In this document: positions 54,571 to 62,305 of the stretch, in pieces
Numbering within the stretch: the stretch's first letter is position 1
How the letters are laid out: the number at the start of each line of letters is the position of its first letter
NCBI GenBank assembly: GCA_039105265.1
Contig: JAPFFF010000022.1
Coordinates: forward strand, 1,612,001-1,676,000
DNA from: Tritrichomonas musculus
Taxonomy: Eukaryota > Parabasalia > Tritrichomonadida > Tritrichomonadidae
Reading direction: 5' to 3'
Length of the DNA: 64,000 nt
Position numbers and translations under genes: made by a program
The notes under the pieces: model-generated
Databases searched by the model: none
The model's input: only the letters and a program-made list of their open reading frames with translations
Told to the model about the DNA's origin: nothing

Positions 54571-55001
54571 TGCCTCAGGAGACTGTTCACTGCATCGGTA
54601 CACTCATTCACAGTACTGGTGAGCTGATTTATTTTTGTGGTGATCACGCCAATGGTGTTCTCCAGAGTGGTAATCCGCTTGGTGTATTCATCAACTGTTG
54701 ACTGCAATGCATTGATGTCAGCACGAATGCTTGCAAATTGGATCTCCACCAGGTTGTCACTATCGGCTTGCTTGGTGATCTTCTTGAGAAACACATTACT
54801 GGAGCCATCCTTGCCAGTGCGTTTGGTAATCCTGTACTCGCATTCGGGGGTGATTATTTTGTAGGTTTTATTGAGGTAATTGGTGGTCTTCTCATTGAAC
54901 ATATCCTTGTACTTCTGGTAGAACAGGTCGAACTCCTCTACTGAGTTGAACGTGCGTTGCTCCATCTTGTTATCATTAATAACCCTAATATCGCAATTCA
55001 T
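54567..55001 (-). CDS. Coiled-coil protein, 144 residues
   Basis: Start at 55001 (MNCDIRVINDNKMEQRTF) because TATTTTTG lies 12 nt upstream; longer alternatives would include the box. N-terminal about 80 residues form a basic domain (YKIITPECEYRITKRTGKDG). The C-terminal about 55 residues are a regular heptad coil with repeated TLEN/LTSTV words (ALQSTVDEYTKRITTLENTI), a possible trimeric stalk. Not recognised; location near the capsid genes suggests a virion part. Confidence 0.55.
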   Translation of the reverse strand: MNCDIRVINDNKMEQRTFNSVEEFDLFYQKYKDMFNEKTTNYLNKTYKIITPECEYRITKRTGKDGSSNVFLKKITKQADSDNLVEIQFASIRADINALQSTVDEYTKRITTLENTIGVITTKINQLTSTVNECTDAVNSLLRH

Positions 55002-55051
55002 TTCAAAACGGACAAAAATATATTCGCATGTATGTGGATATTCTATGATGA

Positions 55052-55304
55052 TCAAACCTTGTCCAGTATGGATTTGCCTATATCATTAGCTTTGCTTACG
55101 TAATTGAGTCCAGTGCTGATGGTGTCTACAACTGGTCCAACACCTGGTATGAAGTCGGCGATTGGCTTGATCCTATTGATGATCCCCTTTCCAATATCAA
55201 CTGCCCTTGGGATGTTGCGGATGACAGTTTGAGCTGCATTCTTGAGCTTACTGCCGACGTTCTTGAAAGCGTTCTTAATCTTCTTGAAGATGCCAATACC
55301 CATT
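55052..55304 (-). CDS. Small amphipathic virion protein (pVI-like position)
   Basis: 83 residues from ATG 55304: MGIGIFKKIKNAFKNVG, then a basic amphipathic helix and a hydrophobic PGVGPVVDTISTGLNYV segment. Similar in start and composition to A1 8176-8574 and likewise adjacent (divergent, 46 bp) to the capsid gene. An N-terminal Gly suitable for myristoylation. It could be membrane-active, as adenoviral protein VI is; inference by analogy. Confidence 0.55.
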
Positions 55305-55350
55305 TGGTATATACAAAAATGTGATTTCAAGCTTTTTTCCAAGATACAAA

Positions 55351-57294
55351 ATGAGATACAGGAACGAAAGAGCTCACAATTTGAAATACGAGGTTGGGAA
55401 TGTCAATGACACATTCCAGAAGATGCGAAATATCATCAATGTGAATGATGGTACCAGAAGCTTCTCATTTAGAACTGTCGATTGCCATGACCAGCCAGCC
55501 CCATTTCACCAAGGCCAGTACTCACAGATTTCATTAACTCACCCCGACCACTTCATTAGCGATATCGACAAAGGCTTCCTCACATTCCACATCAAACTCG
55601 ATTTGCAATTGAACACCGATTTGGCCAAATTGCAACAGATTGATGATCCAAATAACTTCTATAAACTGTTTGTCGGATTTAAGTCCTCGAACCAATTATT
55701 CGACAGGCTCGAGATTCTCCATAACAATGTCAATGTCGGATATCAGCAAAATGAATGCATTCGCGAGGGCTTCCTATACTCGGTTTTGAAACCAGAGACT
55801 GAGAAGATGCGCCGCAGATTCGTTCACAGCTTATGGGAGAACATCAGCAATTACAGTCAAACTCATGCTGGCTCATACGTTAATCTCAATAGCTTCAAGG
55901 ATGGTGGTAAGACCACAACTGAATTCGACTTGAATGTACCATTTGATGACTTGCTTGCATTACAGGCATTCGACTTATTCCCCAACGGAATCATTGGTGA
56001 TTTATCCATTAGATTCCAAGTCAGTCCAGCTGGTCTTGTTTGGGCTGCCATTGACCCATATACGGTTGCTGAAGCCAAGGCATTCCTAGAAGATAATGAT
56101 ACCGTATCCCCAGAGGAACTCAAACAAATCAAAGCTCATGGACATCTCAAACACCAATTCACTCAAATCGGTAATGAGGCTATCATCCCAGGACCTGGTG
56201 ATAATCCAAATCCACCATCTCCCGAACCAACACCAACTAAATATCAATTGAAGTATGAAGTTAGAGAACAATATGTATCTGCATCTGGAGGTGATTTCGA
56301 TGATCTGATTGAAAATTGTTCATTAATCTTTGCATTTACAGATGAAGAGTTTACTGAACTTGGAATCGAAAAGACTGATGATAATAAAGCAATTTGCCAA
56401 GCTCATTATACCAAAGAACATGGTAAATTACCTCAACCATCACATGCAGGTCATGTCTACGTCAATTTCGTATCTAAAACCGAAGCTAATAAATTGATGA
56501 GTGCTCATTACTCATCACAACCAGCAACACTCACTGTTAACCGAATGACCATCACTCTCTGTAAGTCCAACATGCAAGGCTATGGTGTTTGTGAAGCCAC
56601 TCGTGCAAGCATTGAATCCATATTACGTGAGGGCCTAGTAATCCCATCTCAAAAGGTCGATTACCATGCATTCCCAATTGCAGCTGCCGCTAACGGAATC
56701 AAGTCTACATTGAATATCCCATTAATCAATGTCACAAGCATGTCATTGTTGTTCCCCAAGCATCACAATGATTTGACTGTATTTGAGAATCCGGTTTACC
56801 AAAACTGCTTTTTGAATATCGGTGGTAAGAACTTCCCAGATGAGAATGTCAGTACCATTGGCGCCAGATTCTTCGAAAGCCAATTAACAGCAGGAGACCT
56901 CGATGGTATCACACTCCAATGTTCAAAGGAATTCGAAGATAGCTTCACCATGCCCAAGAACGATGAAAACGGTGTTCGATATCGAAATACATTGAGTGAT
57001 GCCACATCATTTGTATTCAATGTCCAAACTGAACGTGCATCTGCTGGATACTGTTATGATGGCTTAGATGGTGGCAAAGGCAATATCCAAATTCAAGTCA
57101 ATGGTCAACCAATATTCACTGGTGATAATGATACGTATTACAAGATTATCGAACCAAGTGGAGCCATTGTTAGACCACCACCTGTACAACTCTGTTTATG
57201 CAGAGACACCTACTTCAAGCTCTCACTCGATGGCCTCGAATATATCGATGATGAATCACCAGCTGGCTCACAAGTTGATCCAGAAATGGCATAA
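55351..57294 (+). CDS. Major capsid protein, double jelly-roll, of C
   Basis: 647 residues from the ATG at 55351. The first jelly roll includes GFLTFHIKLDLQLNTDL and FDLNVPFDDLLALQAFDLFP, then GDLSIRFQVSP. A Pro-rich loop (GDNPNPPSPEPTPTK, residues about 290-305) separates an inserted domain. The second jelly roll contains LINVTSMSLLFPKH and a C-terminal PPPVQLCLCRDTYFKLSLDG. It is larger than the A1 version (558) through the insert. It would build the icosahedral shell together with the penton-like protein. Confidence 0.8.
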   Translation: MRYRNERAHNLKYEVGNVNDTFQKMRNIINVNDGTRSFSFRTVDCHDQPAPFHQGQYSQISLTHPDHFISDIDKGFLTFHIKLDLQLNTDLAKLQQIDDPNNFYKLFVGFKSSNQLFDRLEILHNNVNVGYQQNECIREGFLYSVLKPETEKMRRRFVHSLWENISNYSQTHAGSYVNLNSFKDGGKTTTEFDLNVPFDDLLALQAFDLFPNGIIGDLSIRFQVSPAGLVWAAIDPYTVAEAKAFLEDNDTVSPEELKQIKAHGHLKHQFTQIGNEAIIPGPGDNPNPPSPEPTPTKYQLKYEVREQYVSASGGDFDDLIENCSLIFAFTDEEFTELGIEKTDDNKAICQAHYTKEHGKLPQPSHAGHVYVNFVSKTEANKLMSAHYSSQPATLTVNRMTITLCKSNMQGYGVCEATRASIESILREGLVIPSQKVDYHAFPIAAAANGIKSTLNIPLINVTSMSLLFPKHHNDLTVFENPVYQNCFLNIGGKNFPDENVSTIGARFFESQLTAGDLDGITLQCSKEFEDSFTMPKNDENGVRYRNTLSDATSFVFNVQTERASAGYCYDGLDGGKGNIQIQVNGQPIFTGDNDTYYKIIEPSGAIVRPPPVQLCLCRDTYFKLSLDGLEYIDDESPAGSQVDPEMA

Positions 57295-57336
57295 GAAATA
57301 TGGCATTAGTGGTAAAAATATTTTTGCACTTTGGAA

Positions 57337-57945
57337 ATGTCTCTCCATAAGGCTAGAATTCTATCAAGTGAGAATGATGCGAGTGTTAAGCAAGAGCAGA
57401 ATGTGAATATTAAGATTGCCGCGAATAGACCTCCACCAGTTCAACCGGTATCATACCCTCAAGTCCCACAGATGCAACCCCAAATGGGATACAACCCCGA
57501 AAGGGGTTATCCTCAAAATGGCACACAGGATGCAAATTTTACTACAGCCTCGACAACTGGTCCATATCCATCAGTTGCTCCAATAAACAGTCCACCGACC
57601 GATCGTTCATTAGACCCCGACACTGACGACTTGGGTACCAAAAATAAATTCCTCGAGATATTGCTGAATATCTATGAGACCAATCCACTGAGGATGAACA
57701 ACTATCTAGTGTGTCATAGCAACACGCTGATGGAGCTCATTAAGATACTCACTAAGGCTGACAAGGTTGAGCTGGTCATCAATGAGGATAGTGGGTGCAC
57801 TGGTTGTGTTTCAAACTCGAAGTACATGAAAATCGATAAGATATTGGTGTCCAAAAACGGGGTATCCAATGAGTTGAAATATGGATATAACCATGTATGG
57901 ACCGAGCTCATAAGACACTCGATATCACTCAAAATTTGTATTTAA
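57337..57945 (+). CDS. Conserved element protein with NEDxGC-type domain (C copy)
   Basis: 202 residues from ATG 57337, with ATATTTTTGCACTTTGGAA before it. The first about 100 residues are Pro/Gln-rich (YPQVPQMQPQMGYNPERGYP). The C-terminal about 100 form the domain shared with A1 4424-5002: TLMELIKILTKADKVELVIN then ED, GCTGC, KIDKILVSKNG and a final basic/aromatic helix. Next gene after the capsid protein on the same strand. No known family name; conserved Asp/Cys pattern could bind metal. Confidence 0.65.
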   Translation: MSLHKARILSSENDASVKQEQNVNIKIAANRPPPVQPVSYPQVPQMQPQMGYNPERGYPQNGTQDANFTTASTTGPYPSVAPINSPPTDRSLDPDTDDLGTKNKFLEILLNIYETNPLRMNNYLVCHSNTLMELIKILTKADKVELVINEDSGCTGCVSNSKYMKIDKILVSKNGVSNELKYGYNHVWTELIRHSISLKICI

Positions 57946-57955
57946 ATTTGCATAA

Positions 57956-58105
57956 ATGTCCAGCGCTAGTGAAATCATTATGAATATACTATTGGGATTG
58001 ATATTGGTGACCAATGTAGTTGAACTGCTATTACTGGTATCGCTTACAGCTGAAGATGAACCACCTGAGCTGACTGATGAGCTAAGGCGTACATTGTATG
58101 CCTAA
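57956..58105 (+). CDS. 49-residue membrane protein
   Basis: ATG 57956 to TAA 58103-58105: an N-terminal polar segment (MSSASEIIMN), one hydrophobic helix (ILLGLILVTNVVELLLLVSL) and an acidic tail (TAEDEPPELTDEL). AATTTGCATAA precedes ATG, the box-to-ATG arrangement used by neighbours, and it fits exactly between two real genes. Small single-span proteins occur in virions of related elements. Not recognised. Confidence 0.55.
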   Translation: MSSASEIIMNILLGLILVTNVVELLLLVSLTAEDEPPELTDELRRTLYA

Positions 58106-58124
58106 AAGCTTTATTTTTGATTAA

Positions 58125-59150
58125 ATGTTATATTACAAGCGCCTACAACCAACCCTTTTCGACTATACATCTATTGAATTATCAGACAGTTCCAGTGAAG
58201 ACCCAATTGATCTTGATACATTCGATAGGTACCAGAGGCAGCAACCGGTATCCCAGAGATTCGATGTTAATGGGAGTTTCACTCCCACCCGCATCTTCGA
58301 TGTTGATGCGGCTATGAGTGAGGCCTATTCCAAGAATAGGGATAAAATCACGAATGCATCCATAAGGCCAATCGCTAATGGGATCTATGCGTGGTACAAT
58401 ACTTTGAACATACTGGTGGCATCACAAGGTAAAGGCAAGAGCCATACAGTAATTCGCGATATCATTCAAATGAGTAGACTCAATAACGGGGGCTTTGGGG
58501 GAACCCCTGAGGATTCGCAGAATCCGATCGCTGGTGCTCATGAGCCCATTGGGCTCTTCCACCTGATCGTGTATGTGAGTAAGAACGGTATTATAAATGA
58601 TTCCACATTTGAATCTCAACGCGAGCTCATCAACTTACCCATTGAGGTCGTCGCTGATAGTAATGCTGAACGGTATTTGAAGGAGCTCGATCTATGGAAG
58701 GAGTTGTACAACAAATATAGCACAGTTGGGAAGGCTACAATCGACGAGTCCAAGCTGCAGCAGATGTTTGAGTTCCTCCATATCAGCAAACTCGGGAAAC
58801 CCAATGTACCACTCAACACCATAATCCTGTGTGAGGACTTCATTAAGAGCAAGCTATTGAAATCAGCATACTTCACAAACTATATCACCCAGTTGCGTCA
58901 TAAGAACTCAATCGTATACATCAATATCCAGTTCTTCAAGGGTGTGCCAACCGATTACAAAAATAACTGCACATCATTCTTCATATTCAATGGGTTCTCA
59001 CGGCAGAAACTCAATTACATATATCAGCAGGTGAGCATACCTTGTGAGTTCGAGGAGTTGTGGCAAAAATATAGGACCTTATCTGGACATGATTTCATAT
59101 TGGTGAACACAGTTGAACATGATATGCAAGTGGTGTACTCAAAGGTTTAG
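58125..59150 (+). CDS. A32/FtsK-like genome-packaging ATPase of C
   Basis: 341 residues. Residues 1-90 form an extra N-terminal region (TSIELSDSSSEDPIDLDTFD). Walker A SQGKGKS is at 100-106 and Walker B NTIILCED near 230, followed by a sensor segment (NSIVYINIQFFKGVPTDYKN). It matches the A1 ATPase in motif order. TTATTTTTGATTAA precedes ATG. It would drive packaging of the element genome into the capsid. Confidence 0.85.
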   Translation: MLYYKRLQPTLFDYTSIELSDSSSEDPIDLDTFDRYQRQQPVSQRFDVNGSFTPTRIFDVDAAMSEAYSKNRDKITNASIRPIANGIYAWYNTLNILVASQGKGKSHTVIRDIIQMSRLNNGGFGGTPEDSQNPIAGAHEPIGLFHLIVYVSKNGIINDSTFESQRELINLPIEVVADSNAERYLKELDLWKELYNKYSTVGKATIDESKLQQMFEFLHISKLGKPNVPLNTIILCEDFIKSKLLKSAYFTNYITQLRHKNSIVYINIQFFKGVPTDYKNNCTSFFIFNGFSRQKLNYIYQQVSIPCEFEELWQKYRTLSGHDFILVNTVEHDMQVVYSKV

Positions 59151-59626
59151 GCAAAATCTGGGTCAGCATCCAATACCAAATCCTGATGCTTGCCGATGAA
59201 TACATCAGGTTCTGCAATATTATATTTTTCACGTAATTTGGCTATGAGATCCTTGGTATTTATATTGGTTCTCTCAATCGAGTAGTTGTAATACGGGTAT
59301 TCCTTGTATTCCTGCTTTTCGGTATTCCCATTTACGAAGAACTCCTGCATGTTGACACTCAATTTGCGTCTACTATTGGATGTCAATTTGACAAATTCGA
59401 GGCTCATCTCCTTGAGCTTATTAGGGTAGAATCTAATGGTTTCAGTACCATTCTGGAGTGATACATATAGGACCTTCGCGAGGTACAATGAGTTCTTCAA
59501 ATTGAATGGGAACTTGTCACATAATATCGCGAAATTGCATTTTGCAAATCCATCAGGCTTTGGCAATAGGGCTACTAGTGTGTTGATGTATTCGTAGACA
59601 TTGAGGTGGTTTGGAGTGGCTTCCAT
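59147..59626 (-). CDS. Uncharacterised 159-residue protein of C
   Basis: Mixed fold (CNFAILCDKFPFNLKNSLYL, IRFYPNKLKEMSLEFVKLTS). Last gene before the right TIR. Its 3-prime end overlaps that of the ATPase by 4 bp (convergent). GATTTTTTATCGCATCCCAA precedes ATG. Not recognised. Confidence 0.55.
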   Translation of the reverse strand: MEATPNHLNVYEYINTLVALLPKPDGFAKCNFAILCDKFPFNLKNSLYLAKVLYVSLQNGTETIRFYPNKLKEMSLEFVKLTSNSRRKLSVNMQEFFVNGNTEKQEYKEYPYYNYSIERTNINTKDLIAKLREKYNIAEPDVFIGKHQDLVLDADPDFA

Positions 59627-59734
59627 TTGGGATGCGATAAAAAATCAATATTCAAATATAAAAATAGGTTTTCCCAAATTCATCTGGGTACCAAATATGG
59701 AATATTTTTGTCTGTCATGGTCTGTGTCGCCATC

Positions 59735-59956
59735 GGTCTGTGTCGCCATCAGCTTGTTCCATTAGCTTCGGCATGAAATGCCTCAGGAACGAAGTTCCGT
59801 TGTTCCATTAGCTTCGGCATGAAATGCCTCAGGAACGAAGTTCCGTTGTTCCATTAGCTTGTTCCATTAGCTTGTTCCATCAGCTTGTTCCATTAGCTTG
59901 TTCCATCAGCTTGTTCCATAGGTAGTCCCATAAGTGGTCCATAAGTGGGCCATAAG
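59735..59956. repeat. Right subterminal tandem repeats of C
   Basis: No gene in 59627-60056. Two exact copies of a 46-bp unit (TTCCATTAGCTTCGGCATGA start, then AGGAACGAAGTTCCGTTG) are followed by six copies of the 14-bp type CTTGTTCCATYAG and then CCATAAGTGG-type repeats leading into the TIR. Each 46-bp unit contains the inverted pair GGAACGAAGTTCC. Probably end-associated regulatory or replication sequence. Confidence 0.85.
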
Positions 59957-60056
59957 TGGGCCATTTTTGGAATTTATGGGGCCCAAATATGGGCCATTTA
60001 AAGGCGTTTTTGGGTGGGATTTATCTGGTCCCGATTATTGATACACTATCACTACT
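59957..60056. repeat. Right TIR of C, 100 bp
   Basis: Exact inverse of 34254-34353; ends ACACTATCACTACT. Confidence 0.97.
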
Positions 60057-60062
60057 AAGGTG
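60057..60062. repeat. Target site duplication of C, right copy
   Basis: AAGGTG directly after the right TIR of C. Confidence 0.95.
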
Positions 60063-60115
60063 TTTAGTTCGCTAGGGTTCTATCACAAATATGATACAAA
60101 ATAACACAGAAAAGT

Positions 60116-60189
60116 GGCATAGCAGCGAATCGAACCAATGTTCCGGACCACCGATTCATGACTCTACCACTATACCCGTTAGCGCTAAC
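60116..60189 (-). ncRNA. tRNA-like segment with A-box, B-box and T-run (B copy)
   Basis: Minus strand: GTTAGCGCTAAC (60178-60189), GGGTATAGTGGTAGAG, B-box-like GGTTCGATTC, then CTATGCC, which pairs with GGTATAG over 7 bp, and a TTTT run. The two ends and the A/B boxes are shared with the C copy (36631-36716), but the middle is different and shorter by 12 nt. As in C, the T stem does not form, so a normal tRNA is unlikely. Confidence 0.45.
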
Positions 60190-60346
60190 GTTTATTAGAT
60201 ATCGATTTACTATTTATTCTGTTCCAGCTATATTCCATCACGATATATTCCATCATAATTATCCAAAATTTTTCAAAAATAGTTTTCATATCACATGTCA
60301 AAAATTATGTATAGTATCGATGTTTCGACTATGTAAACCGGTCCCT

Positions 60347-60530
60347 CGGAATTTCCGTACTAGACATATCGTTAATGAAAACCACTGTTTTTGATACAAA
60401 ATGGACCATAAAACGAAGAATCTGCGAATCGTGATATCTATGTTGATTTCTATCGAAAATCCACTGTTTCGAACCTCTAAACGCTAGTGCGGAAATTTCC
60501 GCACTAGACATATCGTTAATGAAAACCACT
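60347..60530. repeat. Direct repeat with 24-bp perfect palindrome
   Basis: Copies at 60347-60386 and 60490-60530 share ACTAGACATATCGTTAATGA followed by AAACCACT. The second copy begins in a perfect 24-bp palindrome (60484-60507) centred on GGAAATTTCC; the first has a decayed version. It lies in the 425-bp gene-free stretch between the tRNA-like segment and the HNH gene. A dimeric protein binding site or replication signal is possible. Confidence 0.85.
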
Positions 60531-60615
60531 ATTTATACGACATTTCGACCATTATGTAACGTTCAACATAATTAACATCAAACTAGTTTGTATCTATTAT
60601 TTTATCGTAATTGAA

Positions 60616-61185
60616 ATGAGTTACGTGACACTACTTGATCATGAAGATTATGAGATCTTGAATGAATATCCATTAACGATTCGTCGTAAGAGAGATCAAT
60701 TTACACCAACCGAGTCATTCAATACAAATGGATATATACGAGTATGGTTGAATCATCAACCATATCTAAAACACATTTTAATATCTAAACAGTTCATACC
60801 AAACGATGATCCTACACATAAAACACAAGTCGATCATATCAATCACGATCGAACCGATTATCACATCGAGAACCTTCGATGGGTCAGTCCATCTGATAAC
60901 TGTCGAAACAAATCATCACATAGAGGTGTTGATTATGATTTCGTTGATGATATACCAGAAGATTCTATTGTTGTCGACTTTTATGATACACGAACTGGTC
61001 ATTACGAGTTCGATGACTACTATTTCTATGATGATGTATTCTATTTATACAATGGTATCAACTATCGAGTGTTATATGTAAACGAAACCAAATCCGGAAA
61101 CAAGTTTGTACATATGAATGACATTAACGGTAAGTCAGTTGGTGTATATTATTCGAAATTCAAACAACAACACGATTTAATATAA
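60616..61185 (+). CDS. NUMOD4-HNH endonuclease of B
   Basis: 189 residues. NUMOD4-like N-terminus (LDHEDYEILNEYPLTIRRKR), LKHILISKQFIPNDDP, then HNH core VDHINHDRTDYHIENLRWV and a DNCRNKS tail at about 95. The C-terminal 90 residues form a further strand-rich domain (VVDFYDTRTGHYEFDDYYFY) absent from the A1 homologue. Related to 13486-13797. The role could be homing or resolution of replication intermediates. TATTATTTTATCGTAATTGA precedes ATG. Confidence 0.85.
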   Translation: MSYVTLLDHEDYEILNEYPLTIRRKRDQFTPTESFNTNGYIRVWLNHQPYLKHILISKQFIPNDDPTHKTQVDHINHDRTDYHIENLRWVSPSDNCRNKSSHRGVDYDFVDDIPEDSIVVDFYDTRTGHYEFDDYYFYDDVFYLYNGINYRVLYVNETKSGNKFVHMNDINGKSVGVYYSKFKQQHDLI

Positions 61186-61229
61186 ACCATTTGATTCGAT
61201 TATAATTTAATATTTTATTTTCAACGCAA

Positions 61230-61523
61230 ATGACTATCAATACCGACATCTTCAACGAAACAGACGTAATCAAATCATTACGATCCAAACAATCCGACGA
61301 ATTAGTCACTGACGACAACAATGTCAATGAACTAGTCGCTGATGAACCAACCACTCCATCCAAATCCAATCGTGGACGTAAACGTAAGTATCAAACTGAT
61401 GAAGAGAGAATCATCGCTAGACGCTTACAACAAAAACAATACCGTGAACGAAAGAAACAAGAGTTAGCTGAGTTACGCGCGTTAAAAGCTCGTCTCGACG
61501 CTGAATCCAAATCAAACGAGTAA
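61230..61523 (+). CDS. AT-hook/bZIP-like protein of B
   Basis: 97 residues. N-terminal DIFNETDVIKSL motif, an acidic middle, AT-hook-like NRGRKRKY, then the basic region TDEERIIARRLQQKQYRERK and short leucine heptads (QELAELRALKARL). Same family as 1954-2184. A probable transcription regulator of element genes. TATTTTATTTTCAACGCAA precedes ATG. Confidence 0.7.
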   Translation: MTINTDIFNETDVIKSLRSKQSDELVTDDNNVNELVADEPTTPSKSNRGRKRKYQTDEERIIARRLQQKQYRERKKQELAELRALKARLDAESKSNE

Positions 61524-61528
61524 ATCCA

Positions 61529-62290
61529 TTAATGTAATTTCATTTTTGGATTCTCTGATGGTTTAACTTTGATGATAACGAACATCGGACTGGCTAACAC
61601 TACTGGTTGATACTGGAAGTCGACTAGTTGTAGATCGATTTGTTTGAATGAATCTATGTTAACGATATTTTTGATTGGTTTACCATAGGTTTCGAAGTTC
61701 TGGATGATTGGTGTATCTGTGTCGATGATATGATCGATACTTGCTATGACTGATGGTGTGTATTCGATGTCACCGATATTAGATTGAATAGCTTGACCCT
61801 GTTTCGATACCAGATATAGTTTATTCGCATAGTCTCTAATCGGTCTCTCAGCTATAATCAATTCATTAGCTGGATATACTGTATTGAGTTTCATGTTGTA
61901 TAGTCCAGTGACTAATCCAGCGCGATGATCAATTCGTGTGAATTTGAATCCATCCACTAACGGAGTAATCAGTGTTCGACCTCTACTTCCATCACCATCA
62001 GCGTTAATTCCGACATTGAAATAATTATCAGCACCATTCCATGTGAGTATACTATTAGCATCTTTCTTACTAACGTTGAACAGATCTAGACACTCCAATT
62101 TATGTTTTAGGGTAAAACACATAAAATAATCATATTCGAATTCGATTACATCATCTTCTGTCGTTATCAATAGATCTCTCGTGTTTATCGAAGCGACATG
62201 ATATTCAATGTACTCACAATTCCATGGTATGTTAATGTTTGCTTGTAAATGACTGTAGTCCGGTCCGGTACTTTGTAACGATAACAGCAT
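61529..62290 (-). CDS. Penton-like minor capsid protein of B (putative)
   Basis: 253 residues, strand-rich throughout. The N-terminus (ANINIPWNCEYIEYHVASIN) and the C-terminus (FKQIDLQLVDFQYQPVVLAS then MFVIIKVKP) have the typical Polinton minor capsid pattern, where the last strands mention bending residues before a basic tail. A GKSR-like GDGSRGRT loop in the middle. Convergent with the bZIP gene (6 bp) and divergent from the 62294/62306 gene with almost no gap. Confidence 0.6.
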   Translation of the reverse strand: MLLSLQSTGPDYSHLQANINIPWNCEYIEYHVASINTRDLLITTEDDVIEFEYDYFMCFTLKHKLECLDLFNVSKKDANSILTWNGADNYFNVGINADGDGSRGRTLITPLVDGFKFTRIDHRAGLVTGLYNMKLNTVYPANELIIAERPIRDYANKLYLVSKQGQAIQSNIGDIEYTPSVIASIDHIIDTDTPIIQNFETYGKPIKNIVNIDSFKQIDLQLVDFQYQPVVLASPMFVIIKVKPSENPKMKLH

Positions 62291-62305
62291 TTTATGTTAA
62301 ATAAA

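Larger units (their letters stand above)
34254..60056. mobile_element. Polinton/Maverick element C, complete ends
   Basis: 25,803 bp bounded by perfect 100-bp TIRs starting AG and ending CT and flanked by the 6-bp duplication AAGGTG. It contains PolB, integrase, major capsid, penton-like, packaging ATPase and accessory genes, all with open frames. No Ulp1-type protease was found. Highest GC of the elements here. The perfect TIRs and intact genes mark it as the youngest insertion. Confidence 0.95.
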
